Numbered from the stretch's first letter, positions 45,195 through 56,604 are shown. The stretch is 64,000 nt of DNA from Streptococcus peroris ATCC 700780 (GCF_000187585.1 NZ_GL732463.1:1010088-1074087); one strand, 5' to 3'. Numbers and translations are program-made. Notes: generated by a model not told the origin, from the letters alone.

Positions 45195-46700
45195 TTAACG
45201 TACTGTGCGGATACGCATTGTGTTTGTACGAACTGCTTCACCAAGTGGCACACCTGCTACGATAACGATATCGTCACCAGATTGTACAAGACCTGCTTCA
45301 ACTGCTTTACGTTCAGCAATTTCAAACATGTCATCAGTTGATGATGGAGCTTCTGTCAACATTGGGATAACACCCCAGTTCAACATCAATCCACGTTCTG
45401 TCAATTCGTCAAATGTCAATGCCAAGATATCAGCGTTAGGACGATATTTAGAAATCAAACGAGCTGTATGACCAGTCTTAGTAAGAGTCACAATCAATTT
45501 GATATCCATTGAGCTTGCTGCATCTTTAACTGCTGATGCCATAACTTCTGTCTTAGAATTACGTTCAAATGAATCTGAGTTCAAACGACCGTACTCGTTA
45601 AGAAGAGTTTGAGCATTCTTGTCGATTGTAGCCATTGTTGCAACTGATTCAAGTGGGTATTTACCATTTGCAGATTCACCTGAAAGCATAGTAGCATCAG
45701 TTCCGTCAATAACAGCGTTAAATACGTCTGATACTTCTGAACGAGTTGCACGTGGTTTTTCAGTCATTGTTTCAAGCATGTTAGTTGCAGTGATAACAAC
45801 TTTACCAGCAGCATTCACTTTAGTGATAATCATTTTTTGGTAAACTGGAACCATTTCAAATGGTACTTCAATACCCATATCACCACGAGCAATCATGATA
45901 CCGTCAGCAGCTTCAATGATTTCATCCAAGTTTTCGATACCTTGTTGGTTTTCGATTTTTGCAAACAATTGAACGTGACCATTACCTGTTTCTTCACAGA
46001 TTGCACGAACTTCGTTTACGTCTTTTGCAGTACGTACGAATGAGATTGCGATAAAGTTGATACCTTGTTCAAGACCGAAACGAATATCAGCATTGTCGCG
46101 ATCAGCAAGGGCTGGGAAAGGAATTTTAGTGTTAGGAATGTTAACACCTTTTTGTTTAGCAATGATACCATCATTTTCAACTTTAACAACAAATTCACGT
46201 TTAGCAACATCTTTTTCTACAACGCGAAGACCAAGTTTACCATCATCAACCAATACTTGGTGACCAACTTCAACATCATCAAAAATATCAAGTGCACCAG
46301 CTACGTTCAAAGCAATCACGTCACGAGTTGATTTGATACCTTGTTTTGTTGCAACACGGATTGTTTCACCAGTCTTGTATGAGTATTCTTTAGCTTCACC
46401 TTCAAACAATTCAGTACGGATTTCTGGTCCCTTTGTATCAAGAAGGAAACCAACTTTTTTACCTGCAAGTTTTTCAGCAAGTTTTACAGTTGCCATACGT
46501 TCACCTTGTTCTTGGTGGTCACCGTGTGAGAAGTTGAAACGGAAAGCGTTAGCTCCTGCTTCAATCAATTTAGCAATGTTCTTTGCTGATGCTTCAACAT
46601 CAAGCTTTTCACCCCAATATCCGTCATCACCAAATTTTTTTCCACCACGGATTTCTACCGCAGGACCTAAAGTTGCAACGATTTTTACACGTTTATTCAT
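45195..46700 (-). CDS. pyk: Pyruvate kinase
   Basis: A 501-aa glycolytic enzyme that makes pyruvate and ATP from PEP. N-terminal RVKIVATLGPA, the RFNFSHGDH motif (about 54), the substrate helix IMIARGDMGIEVP (about 268) and TEKPRATRSEVSDV (about 310). The C-terminal allosteric domain is complete. It follows pfkA by 64 nt, the usual streptococcal pfkA-pyk operon. AAAGGAG Shine-Dalgarno. Confidence 0.97.
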   Translation of the reverse strand: MNKRVKIVATLGPAVEIRGGKKFGDDGYWGEKLDVEASAKNIAKLIEAGANAFRFNFSHGDHQEQGERMATVKLAEKLAGKKVGFLLDTKGPEIRTELFEGEAKEYSYKTGETIRVATKQGIKSTRDVIALNVAGALDIFDDVEVGHQVLVDDGKLGLRVVEKDVAKREFVVKVENDGIIAKQKGVNIPNTKIPFPALADRDNADIRFGLEQGINFIAISFVRTAKDVNEVRAICEETGNGHVQLFAKIENQQGIENLDEIIEAADGIMIARGDMGIEVPFEMVPVYQKMIITKVNAAGKVVITATNMLETMTEKPRATRSEVSDVFNAVIDGTDATMLSGESANGKYPLESVATMATIDKNAQTLLNEYGRLNSDSFERNSKTEVMASAVKDAASSMDIKLIVTLTKTGHTARLISKYRPNADILALTFDELTERGLMLNWGVIPMLTEAPSSTDDMFEIAERKAVEAGLVQSGDDIVIVAGVPLGEAVRTNTMRIRTVR

Positions 46701-46764
46701 GATTATGAAACTCCTTTATTTTTTAGACCTTTTTGGTCTGATTAACTAAGTTAATGAAAGTAAA

Positions 46765-47820
<1,056 letters not shown>

Positions 47821-47853
47821 TTAAAGTTAAAATTCTTTTATTTTCATTGATTT

Positions 47854-50800
47854 TTAACGATAAATCGTTTTCATAGTTATTTGTCTCAAAGATTCTTGGA
47901 GACTCGCGTCTTTTGCTACAAAATAACCTGGTAAAAGAACATTTTTTTGTTCATCCTCATAGCGAATGACAACAGGAATTTGGCCCTTATGTTGCTCTAA
48001 AATATGATAAATCTCAGAATCGTAGTCATGATCAGCCACCTGAATCCAAAAACGTTCACTTACTGCTTCTTTTAGAGTATTTAACACTAATTGCAGGCGA
48101 CCATCTCTGGACTGTACTTTTCCATTTAGATAGTAAAATTTCCCTTCATGTAGGATGTTTTTAAATTGGCGATACTGGTCAGAAAAAACAGTGACTTCCA
48201 AATTTGTCTTACTATCACTAACTTTCAAAAAGGCCATGTTTTCACCTTTTTTTGTTCGGATTACACGGATAGATTGAATCTCTACGAGCACAGTTGCTGT
48301 CTGACCTTCGGACAGTTCAGACAAACTAACAATTGGATATAATGGGTTCTTTGCTAAAATCAGCAATGGGTGTTGACTGATACCCACTCCTAACCATTCT
48401 TGCTCCTTTTTGAATTTCTCGATATTCGAGAAGTCTTCTGTGTCTGTCCAGCTATAGCTAGAATCTGCAAAGAGACTACCTAACTCATCCACAAAGATAA
48501 ACAAAGTTGGTAGATTCGCTAAAATCTTCTGACGATTTTTATCAAATCCATCAAAGAGACCAACTTCTACTAAGGGAGTCAGGAGGCTAAGCTTCTGATA
48601 ATTTTTGGGGAGTCGTGTGATAAAATCTTCTACACTACTAAAAGGACGATTCTCTATAATCCAATAAGAAAAATCACGAGACATTCCCTTAATACTTTTA
48701 AGCCCTAAATACACCGTCTTATCCGTCAATTTATCCTGATATGGAACCGTATTAATCGAAAACGGAGTCAGTTTAAAGCCCATTTCAAGCGCATCGAGAA
48801 TATAATCTCCACTCGCATAGTTGAGCATGACCTGATAAAAGATAGCTGGGTAATGTGTTTTAAAGTAGGCAAGTTGAAAGGCTAAAGCTGCATAAGCGTA
48901 GGCGTGGGAACGGTTAAAACCGTATCCAGCAAATTTTTCCATGACAGCAAAAACTTCTTGAGCCTGTTCTTTGCTATGGCCATTTTCAAGTGCACCTTGG
49001 ATAAAACTCTCCTCCATTCGGTGCATCTCAGCAGCATTCTTTTTTCCCATAGCACGACGCAAGATATCGGCTTTTCCAAGACTAAAACCAGCATAGCGTT
49101 GAGCTACTTGCATGACCTGTTCTTGGTAAAGCATGATGCCATAGGTTGGAGCTAAGATATCTTCTAGCACAGGGTCCAGAACCGTAACTTTTTCTTTGCC
49201 ATGTTTTCTGGCTACAAAGTTATCAATATAGTCACTCGCTCCTGGTCTGTTGAGGGAAGTGGTTGCCACTACATCTTCAAAGCTTTCTGGTTTCACGCGC
49301 TTCAACAAGCGAATAGCTCCAGGTTGTTCAAACTGAAAGATTCCCTTGGTCTTCCCAGCTGCAAACAGGGCTAAAGTTTCTTTATCCTCAAGGTCTATAT
49401 CCTCAATTCTTAATGGAATTCCTTGAGTTTCAAATAGGAGCTCCTGCATTTTTTGAGCGAAGGTTAGGTTTCGAAGACCCAAGAAGTCCATCTTGAGCAA
49501 GCCATTTCCTTCAACTCCATGCGCATCATACTGGGTAATCAGCATATCCTCACCATACTTAAGAGGAATATAGTCCGTTAGATTTTTATCACTAATCACG
49601 ACACCAGCAGCGTGGATGGAAGTTTGCCGAGGATAGCCTTCTATCTTTTTGGCAATTTCAAAAGCCTTTTGGTACTCAATCTTACCTTGAATCAGTTGTC
49701 TAAATCCTAGATTGCCTTCATAGGCTGTCGTTAAGGTATCTTTGAAACCGATTTTTTTTGTTATGGCTGTTAACTCATATTCTGGAACACCATACCGTTT
49801 AAAAACATCTCGGATAGCCTGCTTGGCACCAAAGGTCGAGTAAGTAACAATCTGCGCAGCATGGATACTACCATAGCGGTCACGAACATAGCGAATAAAC
49901 TCTGGACGATAGATATCAGGAATATCAATATCGATATCAGGCATGGTATAGCGTTCACGATTCAAGAATCGTTCAAAAATAAGATTTTTTGCTACAGGAT
50001 CAATTCCTGTAATATCTAGAGCGTAGGCTACTAAACTTCCAACTGCAGAACCACGTCCCATTCCCATGTAATACCCTTGAGAACGACCGAAACGTAAGAG
50101 ATCCCAGACAACCAAGAAATAGTCATCGAATCCCATTTCATGAATCACTGATAACTCATCTTCTAAACGAGCCTGATAATCTTGATTCCATAACCCTTTC
50201 TGCTTCAGACCCTGAATGGCTCGTTCTCGGAGTTCTTCAACAGCAGGTCTTTCTGGATTGAAACGTGGAAGTTTGAGACTACTATCAATCTCATAGGAAG
50301 TCTTCTTGGTCACTCTTTCGAGGTTTTCGAGTGCTTGTGGAAACTTTTCCAAAAAAGGCTGTTCTAGACGCTCAACTGGTAACAACAAGCCCTGTTGAGA
50401 TTGAACATCAACCTCTCGCAAGGTCACGTTTTCCTTAATCGCTTTAAGCATCTGTAAGGCTTCTAAATCCTCAGGTTCGAAAGAATTAACTCGATAAAGC
50501 GGGAGGATGGGTTGAGAAAAATTCGATTGAAGTGTATCTGGATAAACTCCGATATAGTAGTCATATCCCAAATCTAAGTCAGCAATTCCAGAATAATAGG
50601 GAACAATAACGCAAATATCCTCTAGGTAAGAAGAAAAATCAGTCCACTCTTTTTTACCCGTCATCTTTAAAGTCGAAAGCTTCATAAGATTTTGATAACC
50701 ACGATTTGACAGGGCTAGCAAACGTAGATTGAGCCATTCATCTTTATGATGAACAGTCATTTCAAGACCTAATAAAGGCTGAATCCCCTGTTTTTGGCAT

Positions 50801-50955
50801 TCTTTGATAAAATAATAGGCTCCATAGAGATTATCTTCATCCATGATTCCAAGTGATGAATAGCCATATTCCTTCCCTAGGCTGACATATCTCTTGATTG
50901 AAATCATACTCTCCATGAAACTATAGACAGTTTTCGTATCCAGTTGGGCAATCAT
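47854..50955 (-). CDS. dnaE: DNA polymerase III alpha subunit DnaE
   Basis: A 1033-aa replicative polymerase of the Gram-positive DnaE (DnaE3) group, which extends RNA primers on the lagging strand. PHP domain at about 1-200, palm with GRGSAVGSLVAYAL (about 302) and PDIDIDIPD (catalytic Asp residues, about 343-351), then fingers, a helix-hairpin-helix and a C-terminal OB fold (about 880-960). Length is standard. GGAGGTGAGAAAG before ATG. Transcribed upstream of pfkA, with an 81-nt gap. Confidence 0.96.
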   Translation of the reverse strand: MIAQLDTKTVYSFMESMISIKRYVSLGKEYGYSSLGIMDEDNLYGAYYFIKECQKQGIQPLLGLEMTVHHKDEWLNLRLLALSNRGYQNLMKLSTLKMTGKKEWTDFSSYLEDICVIVPYYSGIADLDLGYDYYIGVYPDTLQSNFSQPILPLYRVNSFEPEDLEALQMLKAIKENVTLREVDVQSQQGLLLPVERLEQPFLEKFPQALENLERVTKKTSYEIDSSLKLPRFNPERPAVEELRERAIQGLKQKGLWNQDYQARLEDELSVIHEMGFDDYFLVVWDLLRFGRSQGYYMGMGRGSAVGSLVAYALDITGIDPVAKNLIFERFLNRERYTMPDIDIDIPDIYRPEFIRYVRDRYGSIHAAQIVTYSTFGAKQAIRDVFKRYGVPEYELTAITKKIGFKDTLTTAYEGNLGFRQLIQGKIEYQKAFEIAKKIEGYPRQTSIHAAGVVISDKNLTDYIPLKYGEDMLITQYDAHGVEGNGLLKMDFLGLRNLTFAQKMQELLFETQGIPLRIEDIDLEDKETLALFAAGKTKGIFQFEQPGAIRLLKRVKPESFEDVVATTSLNRPGASDYIDNFVARKHGKEKVTVLDPVLEDILAPTYGIMLYQEQVMQVAQRYAGFSLGKADILRRAMGKKNAAEMHRMEESFIQGALENGHSKEQAQEVFAVMEKFAGYGFNRSHAYAYAALAFQLAYFKTHYPAIFYQVMLNYASGDYILDALEMGFKLTPFSINTVPYQDKLTDKTVYLGLKSIKGMSRDFSYWIIENRPFSSVEDFITRLPKNYQKLSLLTPLVEVGLFDGFDKNRQKILANLPTLFIFVDELGSLFADSSYSWTDTEDFSNIEKFKKEQEWLGVGISQHPLLILAKNPLYPIVSLSELSEGQTATVLVEIQSIRVIRTKKGENMAFLKVSDSKTNLEVTVFSDQYRQFKNILHEGKFYYLNGKVQSRDGRLQLVLNTLKEAVSERFWIQVADHDYDSEIYHILEQHKGQIPVVIRYEDEQKNVLLPGYFVAKDASLQESLRQITMKTIYR

Positions 50956-51033
50956 TCTTTCTCACCTCCCTTTTTCTTTTTCTATTATACCATTTTAAAA
51001 AATAGAAACACAATTTCTTTCTAATCATTAAAC

Positions 51034-51066
51034 TAAAAAACCACAGCCTTAAAGGCTATGGTTTTA
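51034..51066 (-). terminator. Terminator of the 144-aa membrane protein gene
   Basis: AAACCATAGCC-TTTAA-GGCTGTGGTTT then T run on minus. Confidence 0.85.
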
Positions 51067-51113
51067 TGATATGAAATAAGTTCGAAGAAGAGTTGCGCCT
51101 AGCTTTTTTTAAC

Positions 51114-51548
51114 TTAGTTACTTGTATCTTTCGTTAAAAATATCCCGATTAAAACTAGAACTAGGGAGAGAAAAGGAAAAATCCTAAAAATCTGCCAATC
51201 CGGGTCGAATGCAAAGAGTCCTGAAAGCAAATAAAATCCTGCACTCGCATACAAGAAATTTCTATTTACTTTCTTGATTCCTATCTGTGTTAAGACAGTT
51301 GCTATAGCGTAAGGAATTAAATTAGGACCTAGAAAAATCAAGAATACAATTCCCCATTTACCAGCAGCTAAAGCAAAATGTATAAATATAAGAATATAGG
51401 TAAGTGCCAAATAAAATGAGAAAGATAGAAGAGCCGAAGGTTTCTTGACTACTTTTGGACCATTCTCCGTATTTTCAACTGAATTATTCTCTACAATTAG
51501 TTTATCTTCTTCTTTGTTTAGTTCTACATTTGGATTTTGGTCTGACAT
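51114..51548 (-). CDS. Hypothetical membrane protein, 144 aa
   Basis: Not recognised. An acidic cytoplasmic N-terminus (about 1-35, rich in Asn and Glu) precedes four predicted helices (about 38-60, 63-85, 98-113, 118-138). The spacing resembles small DUF-type membrane proteins of streptococci. A single gene with its own terminator and a GGAGAAAAAA leader. No function can be suggested. Confidence 0.7.
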   Translation of the reverse strand: MSDQNPNVELNKEEDKLIVENNSVENTENGPKVVKKPSALLSFSFYLALTYILIFIHFALAAGKWGIVFLIFLGPNLIPYAIATVLTQIGIKKVNRNFLYASAGFYLLSGLFAFDPDWQIFRIFPFLSLVLVLIGIFLTKDTSN

Positions 51549-51592
51549 TTTTTTCTCCCACTAATTTGTTTAATTATTTTTATTATATCCCA

Positions 51593-51745
51593 ATTTGTCA
51601 CATTAAGCTAGATAGAAAAAGCCATCTATGTTAGTCCCAGATAAACGCTCACATTTGTCTGAAAGAAACTAACATAAATGACCTACACTACTCCGTATCA
51701 AGTTTTTCTGAGTCAGGTGAAATAGTCTAACTCAATTTGACAAAT
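51593..51745. repeat. Nested inverted repeats between the 144-aa gene and gloA
   Basis: Four coaxial pairs nest: ATTTGTCA/TGACAAAT (51593, 51738), AGAAAAA/TTTTTCT (51614, 51703), TATGTTAGT/ACTAACATA (51627, 51668) and CAGATAAA/TTTGTCTG (51638, 51654). The 153-bp unit looks like a miniature mobile element or structured RNA. Confidence 0.45.
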
Positions 51746-51757
51746 GAGGAGTTTTTA

Positions 51758-52138
51758 TTATTTTTCACGAATCACTTCTACCTTATATCCATCTGGATCT
51801 TTGATAAAGTAATAGTTTGGCTGAGTTCCTGGCAGTCCTTTAGGTTCTGTTACTTCATAACCTTTTTCACTATGCTCTTTATGCAGAGCTTCAAGGTCAA
51901 GCGTACTAAGGGCAATGTGTGCAAATCCGTCACCCACAACATAAGGCCCATGGTCATAGTTATAAGTCAATTCCAATTCATAATCATCACCGTCAAGACC
52001 TAAATAAACAATGGTGAAAGCATAATCTGGAAAGTCCTTACGGCGCAATTCCTTAAATCCAAAAGCATCTTGATAAAAAGCAATTGATTTTTCAAGATTT
52101 TCTACGCGTAAGCAGGTATGTAACATTTTTGAAGCCAT
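51758..52138 (-). CDS. gloA: Lactoylglutathione lyase/glyoxalase I-like
   Basis: A 126-aa vicinal-oxygen-chelate protein. Metal ligands are likely His in LHTCLRV (about 7), Glu in YELELTYNY (about 55), His in GFAHIALS (about 74) and Glu in GYKVEVIRE (about 122). Size and order match bacterial GloA. Streptococci have little glutathione pathway activity, so the natural thiol is uncertain. AAGAGGAGA Shine-Dalgarno. Confidence 0.88.
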   Translation of the reverse strand: MASKMLHTCLRVENLEKSIAFYQDAFGFKELRRKDFPDYAFTIVYLGLDGDDYELELTYNYDHGPYVVGDGFAHIALSTLDLEALHKEHSEKGYEVTEPKGLPGTQPNYYFIKDPDGYKVEVIREK

Positions 52139-52228
52139 ATTATCTCCTCTTTCATTTCGATAGTTCCATTATACCCTGAATTAGTAAAATTTACTAGGAA
52201 CTTAAACTGTAACCCCCTACTCAATGCT

Positions 52229-54769
52229 TTAACGCAATTCAAGAACCTCTCGATTTTCCTTACGAATATTCCGCACAAGTAAAAGTAAGATAAGAATAAA
52301 GAGCCCTTCTAGGAAGTAGAAAGCAAACTCACTATTCATAATTAGTAAGTCTTTTTCAAAAAAGACTTTACTAAAATCTTGTATAGGTGCGAATAGGATT
52401 CTAAATAAACGTCTTAGGAAAATAAAAATTTGCAATCCATAAATCATAAAGGTCTTTTTAACACCAATTGCTAAACGCTGTTCTTTTGTAAAATAAGCCA
52501 ATACGATTCCATTTAATAAGAGTATGAACGTTAAGCTCAGAGTTTCATTTCTTAGAACAACTGGATTAAAAAGACTTAAGCGACTGTGAGTTAACGGTAA
52601 TAATTGAAAAAATATAATACCCATTAAAATTGGAAAGAAAATTCCCTTCAATGAAGGTGGTAATCCTACTTTATATCTTGTAAAGTATAAGACACCAACC
52701 ACTATCATAACAATAAAGATGTAACACATCGCAACATATGAAATCATTTCGCTTCGGTTTGCCAGAGCAACTAGAAAACCTGAAGATAGAAACAGTCCCA
52801 GCGGAACTAACTTGTCTAAAGAATAATCCCACTTAAACCCTTCACTTATCTTGAATCCATCAATAAAACAGAAAAAAGTAATGAAAACAAGAGCCCCAAT
52901 GAGACCTAACGGTAAGGTTGGTAAGATAAAGACCATTAACAATATTAATAGAATCCATGGTTTGAGATTGTAGTAGAATTTTTGTTTTAATCCTCTAGCA
53001 GCTACACCTTCTTCAATCAGTGTTTGTCTCAATTTTAGCATATAAACGTAGAATAGTGATACCATACCGGCATGAACCCAGGAATTCATAGCATATTGCT
53101 CTAAAACACTGAATATTAAACTAAAAATCGTAAATAGACCAAACACAAACTGAAGAAACTTATTTTTAAAGACCTGTCTTTTTTTCCAAACCAAATAAGA
53201 TATTTTAGAATTCGGATGACAGAGTTGATAAGCATAGCTGGTCATCTCTTCTAGTTTCTGGTCTGTCTCCTCCGTCATCATCATGGGAACCATTTTAGAG
53301 GTAGAAAAAGGACCTAAAACATAAAGCAACAATTCTCCGTCTTTAAAACGATGATACTCCTTATAGATTTGTTGAAGCAAAATCGCAAGAATGCGCGGTT
53401 TACTTTTAAAGTAAGTTCTCCACTTCTCCCAATCATTGATATCTTCATCACTCTTCGTAATCTTATCAATATAGAGATAGCCTTGATGATACCAGTAATC
53501 AAAATTTTCTTTTTTATCTAATGAAAACTTTTCAACAACCCAAGGATAAGAATGAGTATCCTTCCAGAAACTGAATTTCTTCAGATAAGGATTTTCTTCA
53601 TCCTGAATATGATTTCTTACAAATCCAAAAACAAGATTCAGAACCTTGTCATTTGTAAAAGGATAAACATCGATGTCCTCCAATAATTGAAGCAAGAGAG
53701 ATTCATCCTGAACATTCTCAAGGAGATAGGTCCAATCCTGTACAAGTCTAGCATCGTCTTGATATGTACTATAGGCTAAGAGATATAGAGCTTCCTCAAC
53801 CTCTGAAGAATTTAGCAAATTATAAGAATGGATATCGAATAGTTCTTCTGAATCTGCTTTTAATTCTTTAAAGTAAGCCACAAGCTCGTCATAGGCTTTT
53901 TGGTCTTCTTCTCCCACCTCTGGTTTAATCTTCTCCAAAATATAAGCCAAAACTGGAATGCTAGTAATCATTTGTTTACTGCTATTCAAGAGAAAAAGGA
54001 CCGTACCAGGAGAAAAAGATTGTTTGAAAAAAGTTATCCAAACTCCAATTTGATTGGCTTTTTGGGAGTCCTCTAGAAGGGCTTGGCATAAACGATAAGA
54101 AGCATACAATTTCGCAGTTTCTTTTTTCGCATCCTCAAGAGACTCTCCATTTTTGTAGGCAGTAGCTCTTTTAACCTTCCAATGCTTCAGTTTATAGTAA
54201 TATCCCCAGTACTTAAAGTCAGGAATATAGTCTTCCAGCAAGGGAATGATGATAGAGAATTGCTCAGGTTTGTTAAAAATATAAACATCCATTTCTTCTA
54301 AAACAGACTGAACAACACTCATATCATATCGATACTGATTAAAAAATTGTCTCCAAAGATGTTCTTGTTCTTCTACGGTATAGTCAGGATTTCCTACAAT
54401 ACTTTCAATCGCGTTTCGAATCAGATACTCTGACTCTAGATAATCACTAAAATCTAAGACATGACTAGAATCGTTCGACTCGTGAGCAGTTGGCTCTTCA
54501 CTTAAAGTTTCAAAATTAAACGGAGAAGCAACTATTTTCTCTTCTTGATTACTGAAATGCTGATAGGAACTAGCTTCACTTCCAACAGTTTCTTGTCTCG
54601 TACTATTAGACCGTGCTTCTCTTAAAGCCGACTGGTAGGCTTCTACAATTTGTTGATAGATTTCTGGTTGGTCCTCAGGATGGTAAAGTTTCACTAACTC
54701 AGAATATCGTTTTCGAATAGTCTTAACATCATGAGTTGGCTTAATCCCTAAGATTTCCCATTTGTTCAT
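52229..54769 (-). CDS. Large membrane J-domain-like protein
   Basis: An 846-aa protein. The N-terminal 55 residues form a J-like domain (NKWEILGIKP, then KRYSELVKLYHPED, 21-33), but the HPD motif reads HPE. A long helical cytoplasmic region follows (about 100-540), then eight or so membrane helices (about 560-835). It lies 11 nt after the Hsp70 gene, so it is probably its dedicated cochaperone, like the membrane DjlB/DjlC partners of HscC in E. coli. The ATG has GAGAGGGGA upstream; a GTG/ATG further up is not needed. Confidence 0.75.
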   Translation of the reverse strand: MNKWEILGIKPTHDVKTIRKRYSELVKLYHPEDQPEIYQQIVEAYQSALREARSNSTRQETVGSEASSYQHFSNQEEKIVASPFNFETLSEEPTAHESNDSSHVLDFSDYLESEYLIRNAIESIVGNPDYTVEEQEHLWRQFFNQYRYDMSVVQSVLEEMDVYIFNKPEQFSIIIPLLEDYIPDFKYWGYYYKLKHWKVKRATAYKNGESLEDAKKETAKLYASYRLCQALLEDSQKANQIGVWITFFKQSFSPGTVLFLLNSSKQMITSIPVLAYILEKIKPEVGEEDQKAYDELVAYFKELKADSEELFDIHSYNLLNSSEVEEALYLLAYSTYQDDARLVQDWTYLLENVQDESLLLQLLEDIDVYPFTNDKVLNLVFGFVRNHIQDEENPYLKKFSFWKDTHSYPWVVEKFSLDKKENFDYWYHQGYLYIDKITKSDEDINDWEKWRTYFKSKPRILAILLQQIYKEYHRFKDGELLLYVLGPFSTSKMVPMMMTEETDQKLEEMTSYAYQLCHPNSKISYLVWKKRQVFKNKFLQFVFGLFTIFSLIFSVLEQYAMNSWVHAGMVSLFYVYMLKLRQTLIEEGVAARGLKQKFYYNLKPWILLILLMVFILPTLPLGLIGALVFITFFCFIDGFKISEGFKWDYSLDKLVPLGLFLSSGFLVALANRSEMISYVAMCYIFIVMIVVGVLYFTRYKVGLPPSLKGIFFPILMGIIFFQLLPLTHSRLSLFNPVVLRNETLSLTFILLLNGIVLAYFTKEQRLAIGVKKTFMIYGLQIFIFLRRLFRILFAPIQDFSKVFFEKDLLIMNSEFAFYFLEGLFILILLLLVRNIRKENREVLELR

Positions 54770-54780
54770 AGAATCCCCTC

Positions 54781-56445
54781 TCATAAGCCACGCTCTAGAA
54801 ACTCTAGATAGTTAGAAAATGATTGATAAAGTTTTGGTAAATGATACATAGATGCCTGTCTAACTTCTTCTTCAAAACGTCGAGTCTCTGCCATCAACTC
54901 ATCTCTTCTTCTCCCTAAGAGCATGCTGTATACACGATTGGCCTTTTCAAGCAAGAAACGGTAAACCTCTGTTTCTTGAGCATTAATCTTATAACGAGTT
55001 AACTCTGCTTGTTTTTTCTTGATTTCATCTTCAGTCAAGGTGATACTCTCTTGGAGAATAACATGATTAAATACTTTCTTTGTTGAATCAATGGTTACTT
55101 CTACATCCAAAATTCCATTTAGGTCATAGGTGAATCGAATAGTAAAGCCTTCATGAGCCCGTTTATTAACAGGAACTGGCACTTCCAACTCCCCGAGGAA
55201 TAAGTTTTGGGAAGCCTTCATCATTTCTCCTTGGTAGACTTCTACCTTCACTTGGCTTTGTCCTAATTCTGCGGTGTAATACTGTTCCGTTCGTGAAGCA
55301 GGTAGAGGAGAATTACGCTCGATAATCGGAGAAAAACGATCACCAACAACTGCAGTTCCAAGTGTGAAAGGACAAATATCCGATAACAGTAAATCACGAA
55401 CCTCTCCCTGACGCTCCTTTATTCCTGCGAGAAGAGCACAGCCTTTTGCAATCATTTTATCAGGATCATCAGCCACTTGTACTGCTTGGTCAATACAGTA
55501 AGACAAGAAATCTTGTACCAAGCGAAGTTTTGAAGTACCACCAACAAGGACAAAGTTTTCAGAGGATACATAACTATAGCGCGCATCCATCAGTGCTCTA
55601 TCTAGTACTGACTTAAGACGGGCAAGCAAAGGCTGGCACAGCTCATAAAAACGCTGATAAGTCAGGTTTAAAGAGTATTCTTTCTCTTGATCCATCACTA
55701 CCATCTTCACTTCTTCATTGGTATTCAGATTCAGCTTTACCTTCTCAGCTTGGACCAATATTTTACTGTAAAATTCACGAGAAATAGATTCCTTAGACAA
55801 TTGATTAGATGCTAAAAATTCCTCCGCAATAGCTGCAGTAAAATCTTCTCCTCCCAAGCGATTATCACCTGCGATAGACACAATCTCTACAACGTTATCA
55901 AACAACTCAACAACCGAGATATCTAGCGTACCCCCACCAAAATCGACGACCACAAATGACTGGTCTTCTTGATTGCTCATCAATTTTTTAGCAAGAGCGG
56001 CTGCGGAAGGTTCGTTAATGATACGCTCTATCTTAACTCCTGCAAATTGTCCTGCTAGTTTTGTAGCATAGCGTTGCGCATCATTAAAATATGCTGGTAC
56101 ACTGATGATAACCTCGTCAACCTTTTCACCAAGAAAAGTCTCTGCATCATCCACTAATTTTCGAATGACAAAAGAGCTCAGCTCCTCTGCTTTATAAGTT
56201 CTATCCCCTAGAACTAATTCATGTTTAGTCCCCATAAATCGTTTGAATTGGGCTACGGTTTTATCTGGATGTGTCACCAAGCGTTCCTTTGCAATTTTTC
56301 CTACAATGATTTGGTCATTATCGTCCAAAGCCACAACTGATGGCGTTAAATATTCTCCAAAAGCATTTGGAATCAGTTTTACTTGACCATCTTGATAAAC
56401 ACCTACCAATGAATTCGTCGTTCCTAGATCAATACCTACTATCAT
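54781..56445 (-). CDS. HscC-like Hsp70 chaperone
   Basis: A 554-aa Hsp70, about 55 residues shorter than DnaK. The ATPase domain is complete: GIDLGTTNSLVGV (1-15), VISVPAYFND (about 134), INEPSAAALA (about 163), DFGGGTLDISV (about 188) and LVGGTSKLRLV (about 305). The substrate domain (about 365-490) is present, but the lid is short. Size and the membrane J-like gene next to it match HscC of E. coli (about 556 aa). The housekeeping DnaK must be elsewhere. GGAG TTAGAAG before ATG. Confidence 0.85.
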   Translation of the reverse strand: MIVGIDLGTTNSLVGVYQDGQVKLIPNAFGEYLTPSVVALDDNDQIIVGKIAKERLVTHPDKTVAQFKRFMGTKHELVLGDRTYKAEELSSFVIRKLVDDAETFLGEKVDEVIISVPAYFNDAQRYATKLAGQFAGVKIERIINEPSAAALAKKLMSNQEDQSFVVVDFGGGTLDISVVELFDNVVEIVSIAGDNRLGGEDFTAAIAEEFLASNQLSKESISREFYSKILVQAEKVKLNLNTNEEVKMVVMDQEKEYSLNLTYQRFYELCQPLLARLKSVLDRALMDARYSYVSSENFVLVGGTSKLRLVQDFLSYCIDQAVQVADDPDKMIAKGCALLAGIKERQGEVRDLLLSDICPFTLGTAVVGDRFSPIIERNSPLPASRTEQYYTAELGQSQVKVEVYQGEMMKASQNLFLGELEVPVPVNKRAHEGFTIRFTYDLNGILDVEVTIDSTKKVFNHVILQESITLTEDEIKKKQAELTRYKINAQETEVYRFLLEKANRVYSMLLGRRRDELMAETRRFEEEVRQASMYHLPKLYQSFSNYLEFLERGL

Positions 56446-56542
56446 CTTCTAACTCCATCTTTATAAACATACTACTATTATACAGGAAAAGTCCTATTTC
56501 CTTAAACAAAAGATGCCATTCACTGTCCATTTCATGAAAATA

Positions 56543-56600
56543 AAAAAAGCTTCATTTCCCCCCCGTAGCTTAAACCACAAGAGTAGAAATGAAACTTTTA
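56543..56600 (-). terminator. Terminator of infC-rpmI-rplT
   Basis: AAAGTTTCATTTC paired with GAAATGAAGCTTT across a long loop that includes a C7/G7 tract, then T run on minus. Confidence 0.8.
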
Positions 56601-56604
56601 TACA

